Notes: generated from the sequence alone by a model not told the origin. Shown: positions 44,909 through 54,190, counted from the first letter of the stretch. The stretch is 64,000 bases of DNA from Gari tellinella (GCA_922989275.2 OV277862.1:50307786-50371785); one strand, 5' to 3'. A program made the numbers and translations.

Positions 44909-45156
44909 CCATTTCCTTCCCCCCCACAGAAATCCTTTTAACGCACTCAGTACATTCCTCTGCTGCAGAAAATAGTTCCAATTTATACAGTGATGAATAT
45001 GTATTATAAGGAATACTTTCTTGTTCTAACAGGTGGTAGCTTAAAACAGGCTGAAAGTAAAGCAGAATGCGCCTTAAAGCACATTCTGCTTTACTTTCAA
45101 CCTGCTTTAAGTAGTCATCTATTTTCAAAACTAGAAACAGGCTATGGGGTAATGGG
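44909..45156 (+). mobile_element. MITE family B, 61 bp downstream of exon 5
   Basis: TTAA at 44905-44908 and 45157-45160, ends 'ccatttccttcccccccaca' and 'tatggggtaatggg'. Full hairpin. It lies on the donor side of exon 5. Confidence 0.9.
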
Positions 45157-45217
45157 TTAAGGAAACACTTAGTTATAAGTAGCCAATAGCTCTGGATATT
45201 TTATAGTTGTTTATTAC

Positions 45218-45358
45218 CTTGAATTGATCATCCATCATAACTTCTTCATATGAAGGAGGTGCAGCATTAAAAGGCATGTCTGGTGCTGATGGAACAGGTC
45301 CCTCGTCTGGTGCTGATACAACAGGTTCTGCTACCTGCAAACGCATGCTCTCACCTCC
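45218..45358 (-). CDS. Exon 5: cytosolic segment with PPxY motif
   Basis: The acceptor is TTTGTAG, with AG at 45360-45359, and the donor is GTAATA at 45217-45212. The exon is exactly 47 codons and in phase 0 at both ends. It encodes a proline- and alanine-rich stretch in which SAPD occurs twice (VVSAPDEG, VPSAPDMP), followed by AAPPSYEEVMMDDQFK. PPSY is a PPxY motif of the kind bound by WW domains of NEDD4-family ubiquitin ligases, which regulate trafficking of many membrane receptors. Its position about 55 residues after the membrane helix fits that role, but the role is inferred. The exon could be skipped without changing frame. It is sandwiched between two family B MITEs, 61 bp and 81 bp away. 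Confidence 0.7.
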
Positions 45359-45439
45359 CTACAAATACAAGATACTTGACAATAGATCTAAGCTTTGCCC
45401 ATCAGTGTCCATCTTTAGATTTGATACATTTGCCTTTAA

Positions 45440-45666
45440 CCCATTACCCCAAAAATGCGCCTTATTATGCTTTTAATTTATTCCTCCACTGAAGAAGATA
45501 GTTCCAAATTATACCTTCATCAATGATAACCATAAGTAGCAGATGCTAGTTTAAAGCAGGCTGAAAGTAAAGCAGAATGTGCCTTAAAGCACATTCTGCT
45601 TTATTTTCAACCTGCTTTAAATGGTCAGCTATCTACAAAACTAGAAATAGGCTATGGGGTAAAGAG
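45440..45666 (+). mobile_element. MITE family B, 81 bp upstream of exon 5
   Basis: TTAA at 45436-45439 and 45667-45670. Hairpin apex 'gtgccttaaagcac'. It lies on the acceptor side of exon 5, in the same orientation as 44909-45156. Confidence 0.9.
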
Positions 45667-45670
45667 TTAA

Positions 45671-46224
45671 CCAAAGCTAAATGTGAAAACTTAGCACTGA
45701 AAAATTGGAAATTTGAGTAAAACAAGAATGAAGTGATGAATAAAAACTGCAATCACAGAAACACAGTTTCAGATAGTATTTAACAACACTGCAAACTTTA
45801 AAATGCCAGTTGAAGCATGAAATAGAAAAGTTCCTGACAAATTCCATCTTTTCAAATTACAAAAAGGGAGACAATTCAAGAATATAGAAACAAATCAATA
45901 CTGCAATTGTAGGTGCAAAATTTCAAAAAAGGTTCAACAATACTGCAAAACTAAAATAATGATGACCAGAATAAGGGGAGTTTTTCTTCATTACTTGGGA
46001 CATTTGGCTTCCAAAATGTCTAAAAAGATCAATATGCCTCTTAATTAAATGATCACTTTCCTGGGTTTTGAAAACATTTGATTTTTTACTATTATCTAAT
46101 AGACAAACATTTGGAGTCAAATTTGATGCAATTACATATTTTTCATGTGGGAAAGCCTTCAAGCTGGCTTGCTGAAGGTCTGTGGTTCTACCCAGTTGCT
46201 GATTTGTGACTGAATTCATGCATA
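45671..46224. other. Intronic DNA, nothing recognised
   Basis: A 106-codon minus frame at 45923-46243 has no domain and runs into a family B end; not accepted. Confidence 0.4.
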
Positions 46225-46445
46225 ACCCATTACCCCATATCATGTTTCTTGTTTTGAAAATAGGTGACTTCTTAAAGCAGATTGAAAGTAATTACTTTCA
46301 GCCTGTTTTAAGCTATCACAAGCTAAAATAAAGAAAATATTCCTTATAACACATAATCATGACTGTATCAATAAAACTACAATGTACTTTCTTCAGCGGA
46401 AGAATAAACTGAATGCGCTAAAAGGCGCTTTTATAGGGAAAAGGG
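46225..46445 (-). mobile_element. MITE family B, hairpin apex deleted
   Basis: CCCATTACCCCATATCATG at left, 'tatagggaaaaggg' at right. Only the bases of the hairpin remain (agcagattgaaagtaattac, then tttcagcctgttttaag). Confidence 0.75.
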
Positions 46446-46594
46446 ATAAAGGGCTTCTGCGGTCTTCTCCTACCTGAAGCTGGACATTGTGGTATGACAG
46501 AAAAACTGTTACAGCAACGTAAAGTCATAACACAACTTCCAAATCCAATCTGGCTCTACACTGTTTGCAATGGATCCAAAGTTTTTAGCATTTA

Positions 46595-47080
46595 ACCCTT
46601 TACTCCTTAGCCTGCTTCTAATTCTGAGAACAGGTGGCCACCTAAAGTAGGTTGACAGTATAGCAGAATTTTAACCAATTACCCCATAAATACGCTTTTT
46701 TACCCCTTTCATTTATTCATCTAATGATGAAAATAGTTCCTCTTTATACACTCATGAATGTGTATCATAAGAAATATTTTCTATTTTCTATCAGATTGTA
46801 GCTTAAAGCAGGCTGAAAGTAAAGCAGAATACACCTTATGGTGCATTCTGCTTTACCTTCAACCTGCTTTAAGTGGTCACCTATCTTCAATACTACAAAT
46901 AGGCTGTGGGGTTAAGGGGTATTTAACTTTATTTTCAGCCTCCTTCAACCTACCATCTGCTAGGATGCAGAAAATATTCTTATTGCGCAAATTCATAATC
47001 GCATGAAGTGGACCTATTTTCTTCAGTGGGGGAATAAACTGAAGGTGTAAATAAACATTGTGTATGTCTTGAGTAAAGGA
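46595..47080 (-). mobile_element. Older family B copy split by a younger one
   Basis: The left half (46595-46670: CCCTTTACTCCTTAGCCTGC to 'tatagcagaat') and the right half (46927-47080: 'ctttattttcagcctccttc' to 'gagtaaagga') form one family B element. The insertion is at a TTAA in its hairpin apex. Confidence 0.75.
46675..46922 (+). mobile_element. Family B nested in a family B
   Basis: Flanked by TTAA at 46671-46674 and 46923-46926. Left end 'ccaattaccccataaatacg', right end 'aggctgtggggttaaggggt'. Complete hairpin. Confidence 0.8.
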
Positions 47081-47084
47081 TTAA

Positions 47085-47272
47085 CCAATTGCTCCATATA
47101 TATACAGTTTTCTGCATTCCATTACTTCATCCACTGAAAAAAATAGTTCCAATGTATACAGTCATGAATATATATTTTAAATTCTAGCAAATGGTAGCTT
47201 ACAGCAGACTAAAAGTAAAGCAGAAGGTGCTTTAAGACACATTATGCTTTTTCTTTAAACCTGCTTTAAGTG
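47085..47272 (+). mobile_element. MITE family B, right-truncated
   Basis: 'ccaattgctccatatatata' after TTAA 47081-47084, hairpin partly diverged. It breaks off at 'ctgctttaagtgaacc', where another copy begins. Confidence 0.65.
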
Positions 47273-47509
47273 AACCAATGACCCCATTGCATGTTTCTAG
47301 TTTTGAAAACAGATGACCACTTAAAGAAGGTTGAAAGTAAAACAGAATGCACCTTAAGGTGCATTCTGCTTTACTTTCAACCTGCTTTAAGCAACCATCT
47401 GCTAGGATATAAAAAATATTTGTTACGAGACATATTCATGACTAAATTTTTAAAATATTTTCCTCAGTTGAGGAATAAATAAGGACTGGTGTATTTATGG
47501 GGTAATGGG
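47273..47509 (-). mobile_element. MITE family B, 61 bp downstream of exon 4
   Basis: Begins 'gaaccaatgaccccattgca', ends 'tatggggtaatggg' before TTAA 47510-47513. Full hairpin in reverse orientation. It lies on the donor side of exon 4. Confidence 0.85.
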
Positions 47510-47570
47510 TTAATTGCCTATGTTTGGACCCAATATCATCTTCTCCATTGTAAATTCACTACTGTCTTAC

Positions 47571-47851
47571 CATATCGGGGTCATCGGGAGGAAAATCATC
47601 ACTGTCTGAACACTTTATTCTGCAACATTTGTATAGGATATAGCACAGGTTGGGTAGCGCAAGACAGGCTGACACAATGCCAAGGATTTGGGACACTGAC
47701 AGTTGGAATGCAGCTTCTTCTTTAACTTTGGTCGTTGCTTTACATCTGGTCTTTTTGGCACAATCTCCAAAAAGGTAATGATCCTTGCACATTAAAACCT
47801 TTGATAAACATTTATCATAGTCATCGCAAGCAATGCCGTAGCATTCGTAAC
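47571..47851 (-). CDS. Exon 4: degenerate LDLa module, transmembrane helix and juxtamembrane region
   Basis: The acceptor is CATTTCAG, with AG at 47853-47852, and the donor is GTAAGA at 47570-47565. The exon is 281 bp (two bases plus 93 codons) and ends in phase 0. Residues about 148-181 of the joined protein have six cysteines spaced C-4-C-5-C-6-C-8-C-5-C, matching an LDL-receptor class A repeat. The calcium-binding acidic cluster usually present before the last cysteine is missing, so the module may not bind calcium. After a short KVKEEAA stalk comes a hydrophobic segment of about 24 residues (LSVSQILGIVSACLALPNLC and onward), taken as the membrane helix. YKCCRIKC then gives a basic stop-transfer signal with cysteines that could be palmitoylated. 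An acidic stretch, DSDDFPPDDPD, follows. Family B MITEs lie about 61 bp after the donor and about 22 bp before the acceptor. Confidence 0.75.
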
Positions 47852-47877
47852 CTGAAATGATTTAGAGTATCTGTTAA

Positions 47878-48232
47878 ACCCTTTACTACATATAAACTTC
47901 TTTTAGCACATTTAATTTATTCCTCCACTGAAAAAAATAGTTCCAATTTATACAGTGATGAACTTTGTATTATAAGTAATAATTTCTATATTTTAGCAGA
48001 TGGTAGCTTTAAAGCAGGCTGATAGTAAAGCAGAATATGCCTTAAGGCACCTTCTGCTTTACTTTCAACCTACATTAAGTCGTCACCATATTTTCTACAT
48101 TCTAGCAGATAGTAGCTTAAAGCAAGCTGAAAGTAAAGCAGAATGTACCTTAATGCACATTCTGCTTTACTTTCAATCTGCTTTAAGTGGTCACCTGTCT
48201 CTAAAACTAGAAACAGGCCATGGAGTTATGTG
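47878..48232 (+). mobile_element. MITE family B with duplicated hairpin, about 22 bp upstream of exon 4
   Basis: TTAA at 47874-47877 and 48233-48236. The block 'attttctacattctagcaga' plus hairpin is present twice (hairpins at about 48010-48078 and 48117-48185), giving a 355-bp copy. It sits where the branch point or polypyrimidine tract of the exon 4 acceptor would lie. Confidence 0.85.
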
Positions 48233-48252
48233 TTAATCCTTCTCCTGCTTAA

Positions 48253-48423
48253 CCCATTGTATGCTGGGTAATATTTGGCAGCCATTTTAAAATGTCGTCT
48301 GAAGCAGGTATAACTCAAATATTTGCAAAAGATCTTAGCAGTTTCTGACAATGTGGGGCCTGATCTGAGATCAAAACCGTTTGCCTAGAGGTACACCTAA
48401 AAGTGTACCCTGCATAAAATGGG
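48253..48423 (+). mobile_element. MITE family I
   Basis: Ends CCCATTGTATGCTGGGTAAT and 'cataaaatggg', TTAA at 48249-48252 and 48424-48427. The interior has a reduced core (gcctgatctgagatcaaaac, then cgtttgcc). A longer copy is at 55739-55942. Confidence 0.75.
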
Positions 48424-48700
48424 TTAAAGCTTGTATTTATACTTTCTTAAAACAGTGTAGAACCTAGAGGTGTAGTCTGATCATGGTCTGTACAGAATAG
48501 GATCTGCCTGGCATGAGACTGCAATCTTTCCTGTAGGAAAATTTACTTATTTAATTAGCCAATGTAATTGTTCAGATGATATATATTCATAGTGAGCAGA
48601 GTTTAATGTATAAATTATTTAGTGGGAAAAAGGATCTACAAGCATGGTGTGGATTTTAAGTTGAATGGAAACAAGCTATAGGAAATGCATAAACCTAACA
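48424..48700. other. Intronic DNA, nothing recognised
   Basis: No repeats or exons recognised. Confidence 0.35.
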
Positions 48701-48934
48701 TTAACAAGAGGGCCTGAAGGCCCTGATATCGCTCACCATTTGTAATGAAGCCTGATAGCTTTACCTTTGAATTTCACCCGTTTTATTCTAAATCCATTCA
48801 AGTTTGTCGACCTACTGTAGTATAGTAGAGTACATCAAAGGCAGATAACTAGAGCCTAAACAATACTGAAATGAAGCCTTTTTCTAGCATTTCAAAGTAT
48901 ACAGTACTGAACCTTATTAAATTAAATTGATAAT

Positions 48935-49195
48935 CGCAAGCGAATTGCCATCGAATTGCCATCGAATCGCGCGCTTCAAAAAACAAATCCTACGTTTGAA
49001 TATTTTAACGTGGATTTTCCGAAGCGGTTGTGACAAAAATGGAATCGAAAAAAATAACGAAGGCATATTTGCGAACATTTTTTAGATACAGCATTCAAGA
49101 AAACTTACCCGAGGGTAAAGTTAGTACTTTGAATCGCAAGCGAATTGCCATCGAATTGCCATCGAATTGCAAGCGAATCGCAAAAATTGTTAATT
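48935..49195. repeat. GAATTGCCATC short tandem runs
   Basis: Two clusters of 'cgaattgccatcgaattgcc' (about 48938-48970 and 49136-49185) with 'gcaagcgaat' variants. The 105-codon frame covering the second cluster is not accepted as a gene. Confidence 0.75.
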
Positions 49196-49344
49196 TAATA
49201 AGATTCAGTACTGTATCAAGGGCAGGTAACTATTGCCAAAATGATTACATTTCAACAATAATTGCACACCTTCCAGAACGTATAGCTACATCCTTTGTGT
49301 ACAAGTATAATCAAAATCCATTGAAAACTGTAGTTGCAAGAGTG

Positions 49345-50225
49345 TAAACGCTGTAAAATATGGCATTTTCAGCAATTCAAAGGTAGATATCTCTTGATCT
49401 ATTTGTCCGATTCCAACCATAATCACCTTTTTCCTAACTCTTATGGTCATATACAATCTGGGCAAGTTTAAGAGAGCTTGGATAAATATTGTGGCCTCTA
49501 GAGCGTAAACACTGTTAAATATATCATTTTCAGCAATTCAAATGTAGATAAAAATTTGTGACCTCTAGAGTGTAAACATCGTTAAATATGGCATTTTCAA
49601 CAATTCAAAGGTAGATAACTCTCAACCTATAAGTCTGCTTTCAACCATAATCAAACTCATCTGAACTCTTATAGTCATTTACAATCTGAGCAGGTTTGAG
49701 ATAGATTGGATAAAAATTGTGGCCTCTAGAGTGTAAACACTGTTAAATATGGCATTTTCAGCAATTTAAAGGTAGATAACTCTTGATCTATTTGTCCAAT
49801 TTCAACTAAAATCAAACTCATCAGAACTGTTATGGTCATATACAATCTGGGCAAGTTTTAGAAAGATTGGATAAATAGTGTGGCCTCTAGAGTGTAAACA
49901 CCGTTAAATATGGCATTTTCAGCAATTCACAGGTAGATAACTCTTGATCTATTTGTCCGATTTCAACCAAAATTGAACTCATCAAAACTCTTATTGTCAT
50001 ATACAATCTGGGCAAGTTTTAGAAAGATTGGATAAATAGTGCGGCCTCTAGAGTGTAAACACTGTTAAATATTGCATTTTCAGCAGTTCAAAGGTAGATA
50101 ACTCATAACCTATTTGTCCGATTTCAACCATAATCAAACTAATTTGAACTCTTATGGCAATATACCATCTGAGCAAGTTTGAGAAAGATTGGATAAATAT
50201 TGTGACCTCTAGAGTGTAAACACTA
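49345..50225. repeat. Tandem repeat, unit about 160-180 bp
   Basis: Each unit reads 'gtgtaaacactgttaaatat', 'ggcattttcagcaattcaaa', 'ggtagataactcttgatcta', 'atcaaactcatcagaactct', 'catatacaatctgggcaagt' and 'gtggcctctaga'. About five units, one of them partial (about 49500-49570). Confidence 0.85.
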
Positions 50226-50333
50226 AAATTGCACGACGGACGCCAGACATTCAAGGATTGCAAAAGCTCACCCTGAGCTAGCTCAGGTGAGCTAAAAATC
50301 CAGTGGCCACTTCGGATGACTATGATGTCTTAA

Positions 50334-50583
50334 CCCATTACCCCATTAATACGCCTTTTTACGCCTACAATTCATTCTTCCATTGAAGAAAATAGTTCAC
50401 TTTTATACAGTGATGAATATGTACATGTAATATCAGAAATATTTTCTATATTCTAGCAGATAATGGCTCAAAGCAGGCTGAAAGTAAAACAGAATGCCCT
50501 TTAAGGCACATTCTACTTTACTTTCAACCTGCTTTAAGTGATCACCTAATTTCAAAACTAGAAACAGGCTATGGGGTAATGGG
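50334..50583 (+). mobile_element. MITE family B
   Basis: CCCATTACCCCATTAATACG and 'tatggggtaatggg', TTAA at 50330-50333 and 50584-50587. Right TTAA shared with a diverged family D copy. Confidence 0.9.
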
Positions 50584-50587
50584 TTAA

Positions 50588-50812
50588 TACACCCATTCAC
50601 CCCTGAAACTTCAAATAGACAATTCCTGTTTTAATAAAGACCAGTTCATTTTGTACCATTTACGGTTACATTTTGTATTTTCTATAATAATATATTGCAA
50701 AATTACAATCAGTACAGACCCTGCTCAGAAATCCTTTAGCATAAGTGTTGAAAGAGTTCAAGTATGAGTATACAGTTTTTTTACACTCATTGCTAGGGTT
50801 CAATAGGGTTTG
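50588..50812 (+). mobile_element. MITE family D, core mostly lost
   Basis: 'cacccctgaaacttcaaata' at left, 'tgctagggttcaatagg' at right. The core is reduced to 'cagtacagaccctgctcaga'. Confidence 0.6.
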
Positions 50813-50841
50813 GTTGAGAAATAAGGATACCAGTAATCAAG

Positions 50842-50988
50842 GTTATAAAGCAATTGAGTTGAGTCTGAGTTTGTTCTCAAGCATTTGATTGGTCAGATTT
50901 GAGCCTTATATGCTCAAATCTGACCAATCAAATGCTTGAGAATGACTTCATACTCAACTCAAAAGTTTTATAACCTTGCTCCACACTG
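50842..50988. repeat. Fold-back repeat with long arms
   Basis: 'aaggttataaagcaattgag' ... 'caagcatttgattggtcaga' pairs with 'tctgaccaatcaaatgcttg' ... 'caaaagttttataacctt'. Arms are about 70 bp. Confidence 0.85.
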
Positions 50989-51090
50989 GTACTTGAAACA
51001 ATCTACATCTTTGGAGCTAAGCAAAAATTATAAACATATAAGTGTAATGAAACAGAATATAGCAAGAACAAATAGCTTTGAAAATTTAGG

Positions 51091-51279
51091 CAGGGCTCCA
51101 GATAATGAGTAAGCTAAACAAATCCAACATTTTCTCACTCATACAGTGCCAAATCCTATAGTGTTACTACTCATTAGAATCGTCTCTTTGAGGCGATTTT
51201 AATGAGTAGTGACACCATAAGGTTTAAAGCAAAAATAAAGGTTTTAGTTTTTGAAATATGCCCCTTATCTGGAGCCCTG
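51091..51279 (+). mobile_element. MITE family E
   Basis: Ends CAGGGCTCCAGATAATGAG and cttatctggagccctg, perfect 6-bp duplication TTTAGG. Hairpin 'tgttactactcattagaatc' / 'ttttaatgagtagtgacacc'. Confidence 0.9.
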
Positions 51280-51487
51280 TTTAGGTTTGAATTAACTCAG
51301 TCATTCCTTAAATATCAAATGAACAAAGCCATTTTCAATTTAAAGTGTTTCCAAAATTAACTATCTATGGTTGTTTTTATACAATATTGCAAAATGACAG
51401 TGAACAAGAGCAAACGACTATTGTTGCAGATGAGAAAATTACAAATCAAGCCAAGAGTTATAGACTAAATTATTTTATTTAGAATTT

Positions 51488-51620
51488 ATATAACCAATTA
51501 CCCCCATAAATACACCTTTGTGCGCCTTTAATCTATTCCTCCACTGAAAAAAATAGTTCTACTTTATACAGTGATGAATTATGATGCACGGTTAGAAATA
51601 TTGCCTACATTTCAACCTGT
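51488..51620 (+). mobile_element. MITE family B, right-truncated
   Basis: 'taaccaattacccccataaa' to 'aaatattgcctacatttcaa'. It is truncated before the hairpin; the D copy starts right after. 51286-51487 shows nothing else. Confidence 0.6.
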
Positions 51621-51624
51621 TTAA

Positions 51625-51871
51625 CTCTTTCCTCCCTGAAACCTAAAATGGACAACCCCAGTTTCAATTTTAGTCTAGTCCATTTCTGACTTTTAAGGGT
51701 TGTTTTTGTCAATGTTTTGCATTATGACAAACAGTAAAGACCCAGATCAGAGGGCTCGGTAAGGAGCCCTCTGATCTGGGTATTCACTGTTTGCACAGAA
51801 CAAGTGCACTTTTCACATGTAGACTGTTTGAAAAGGACGCCTATATGCATGCGGGACTAGGGTTCAAAGGG
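51625..51871 (+). mobile_element. MITE family D, complete
   Basis: TTAA at 51621-51624; the right flank CAAA is a mutated TTAA. Core with apex 'gggctcggtaaggagccc'. Confidence 0.85.
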
Positions 51872-51943
51872 CAAAGTCATCACCTATCTACAAAACTAGA
51901 AACAGACTATGTGGTATCGAGATAATTCCTATCCTAGGCAATA

Positions 51944-52297
51944 CAGCGCTCCCTCTCTACAACAACACTCATTGGGAGACCAACAATATGTGCGTTGTTC
52001 AGAGGGAGTCGTTGTATGGAGGGAATTGGCTTACATTTGCAAACAGCTTAAATCCAGATCAGACGCCGCATAATGCGGCGTCTAATCTGGATTCAAGCTG
52101 TTTGCCACTCGTCAGTATTTTTCCCTCTGTCAAAATGTCAAATGTGTGACCTTGAGAAAAACAATTTTAAGCAGATGATATTGCAGCCGTGAATAGGTAG
52201 GACATAATGGTCGTGTTTAGGGAACTGCGACAAGGGTGGTTGTAAGGAGGGAGTTGTTGTTGGGAGGGTCGTTGTAGAATTACTAGAGGGAGCAATG
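51944..52297 (+). mobile_element. MITE family C, complete, about 15 bp from a splice donor
   Basis: Left end CAGCGCTCCCTCTCTACAAC; right end gttgtagaattactagaggg then agcaatg, carrying a small insertion; TA at 51942-51943 and 52298-52299. Core with apex 'acgccgcataatgcggcgt'. It ends about 15 bp into the intron after the donor of exon 3. Confidence 0.85.
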
Positions 52298-52314
52298 TAT
52301 AACAAAAATCTTAC

Positions 52315-52467
52315 CGTCACTGTAACCAAAGAATTTGAGAGTAAAGCTGGACGTGCCTTGAACACCTGGCACTAGTGTCACATACATGTTATAAGAGGCC
52401 AGCGTGGTGGACTTGTTAAAAGTCACCTCTGTTTCAGGTCCTTGTTGACAAACATGATACAAGGGAG
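52315..52467 (-). CDS. Exon 3: second half of the CUB-like domain
   Basis: The acceptor is ...TTTTTCTAG, with AG at 52469-52468, and the donor is GTAAG at 52314-52310. The exon is 153 bp (two bases, 50 codons, one base). It encodes HVCQQGPETEVTFNKS, then YNMYVTLVPG and SSFTLKFFGY. The last two segments look like the final beta strands of a CUB domain, whose C terminus commonly has a phenylalanine-rich strand and an aromatic. A third sequon (NKS) is present. The fourth cysteine expected in a classical CUB domain is not seen, so the domain is divergent. Both ends are crowded by repeats: a family C MITE ends about 15 bp into the downstream intron, and the acceptor is the first of many near-identical copies in a minisatellite immediately upstream. 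Confidence 0.65.
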
Positions 52468-53003
52468 CTAGAAAAATATAAACATAACGCAAGAGAGCTA
52501 GAAAATACAATATAATGCAAGGGAGCTAGAAAAATACAAACATTTATGGAAAGGGAGCTAGAAAAATACAAACATGATACAAGGGAGCTAGAAAAATATA
52601 AACATAACGCAAGAGAGCTAGAAAATACAAATATAATGCAAGGGGGCTAGAAAAATACAAAAATGATACAAGGGAGCTAGAAAAATACAAACATTTATGG
52701 AAAGGGAGCTAGAAAAATACAAACATGATACAAGGGAGCTAGAAAAATACAAACATTTATGGAAAGGGGGCTAGAAAAATACAAACATGATACAAGGGAG
52801 CTAGAAAAATACAAACATTTATGGACAGGGAGCTAGAAAAATACAAACATGATACAAGGGAGCTAGAAAATTACAAACATTTATGGAAAGGGAGCTAGAA
52901 AAATACAAACATGATACAAGGGAGCTAGAAAAATATAAACATTTATGGAAAGGGAGCTAGAAAAATACGAACATGATACAAGGGGGCTAGAAAAATATAA
53001 ACA
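52453..53003 (-). repeat. Minisatellite that repeats the exon 3 splice acceptor
   Basis: Alternating units of 30 bp (gatacaagggagctagaaaa + atacaaacat) and 32 bp (with ttatggaaaggg in place of gatacaaggg) form a higher-order period of about 62 bp, with some variant units (ataacgcaagagagctag). Seen on the gene's strand, each unit carries a T-rich tract then CTAG, the same as the real acceptor at 52469-52468, plus the first bases of the exon (CTCCCTTGTATCATGTTTG). The array therefore arose from the intron-exon boundary. About 18 repeats. Confidence 0.9.
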
Positions 53004-53019
53004 AATTTATCAAATTTAA

Positions 53020-53247
53020 CCCATAGCCCAATTCTGGTTTTGAAAACTGGTGATCACTTAAAGCAGGTTGAAAGTAAAGCAGAATGTGCCTTAAGGCACA
53101 TTCTGCTTTACTTTCAGTCTGCTTTAAGTTACCATCTGCTAGAATACAGAAAATAGTTCTGACCATACATATTTTTAACTATATAAATTTTCCTCAATGG
53201 CCGAAATAAATTATAGGGGTAAGAAGGGGTATTTATGGGGTGATGGG
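53020..53247 (-). mobile_element. MITE family B, left end shortened
   Basis: 'cccatagcccaattctggtt' at left, 'tatggggtgatggg' at right, TTAA at both sides. It directly follows the minisatellite. Full hairpin in reverse orientation. Confidence 0.85.
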
Positions 53248-53274
53248 TTAATGTGTGTAAAGCAGTCACATTTA

Positions 53275-53525
53275 ACCCATTACTCCATAAATGTGACTTT
53301 TTATGATTTTACTAATTCATCCACGAGTGTAGCGAGTATATGAAATATGCTTCTACATGTATAACTCATTACTCGATAAATACTTTTTTTTGCCTTTAAT
53401 TTATTCCACCGCTAAAGACAATGGCTCCACCAAATACAGTCATGAGCATGCAAATTCAGAAATAGTTTCTGAATCCTATCAGATGGTAGCTCAAATCAGG
53501 CTGAAAATAAAGCAGAATGTACTCC
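53275..53525 (+). mobile_element. Two partial family B copies
   Basis: A left end at 53275-53325 (CCCATTACTCCATAAATG) and a longer left half at 53366-53525 reaching into the hairpin (aggctgaaaataaagcagaa) but without its right side. Confidence 0.6.
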
Positions 53526-54190
53526 TTAGATAAGTGTCTTTTTTTAATTGATTCCACACAAACTGTCATATTATTGGATTTGGTAGAGATATAATCTATT
53601 ATCACATAAACGTGCAAAATATAGAGGTCCGTAAAAATCATACGGCCCACTGGGCATATATTTTATACTAATTTTCGAATCACCAAAATACTGTACGACT
53701 ACGCCGACTTTAAATTCAGTTAAGAGAATCTAGACAAACTAAGATCACCACAAGGGATTTAAATCATTTCCAAGTGTCCTAAAAACATTATCTCGAGCAG
53801 TCCCACAAATTTAGGCTGCAAATCAGGCTACTTAGAGCTCTAGTATTAACAGTGACTCAGACTGTTTTTCAAATTTAGTCGTTATAATGATAATGACGTC
53901 GTGTTGCTATAACGACGTTATTTGGAAAACGAAACTAGATTCTAAATGTCAAATGATTATTTTAGTCAATTAGAACAGTTTTAAAGTAAATATTAATTGA
54001 ACATTTGAATATGGCATCAGAGAAGTCTTTTCACAATTAACACATTGATGCTGATTTTCTTTATTTTAGTTAGAAAGGTGTTTTTATCTACAGATGAATA
54101 AAACCGAATTACACCTATGACGAATCGTTTTCCTAAGAGCCGAGGGCAAAAGTGAAAGTAAGACCGTTCACTTGGTGTTTCTGTGATAAA
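53526..54190. other. Intronic DNA, nothing recognised
   Basis: A small 'cgttataatgataatgacgtcgtgttgctataacgacg' type palindrome at about 53880-53920; otherwise no repeats or exons. Confidence 0.4.

Larger units (their letters stand above)
48704..50295. mobile_element. Repeat element with tandem body and GCTCACC...GGTGAGC ends
   Basis: The left side has 'agagggcctgaaggccctga' and 'tcgctcacc'. The right side has 'cgacggacgccagacattca', 'gctcaccctgagctagctca' and 'ggtgagctaaaa'. The body from 49370 to 50220 is a tandem repeat. Boundaries of this sort recur in mollusc genomes from general knowledge. Autonomous coding capacity is absent. The class is not certain. Confidence 0.6.

Noticed and set aside
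49030..49347. 105-codon plus-strand frame
   Set aside because: It spans GAATTGCCATC runs in a dispersed repeat element.
52138..52365. Serine/threonine-rich minus-strand frame
   Set aside because: It mostly reads through the family C MITE in a frame different from exon 3.
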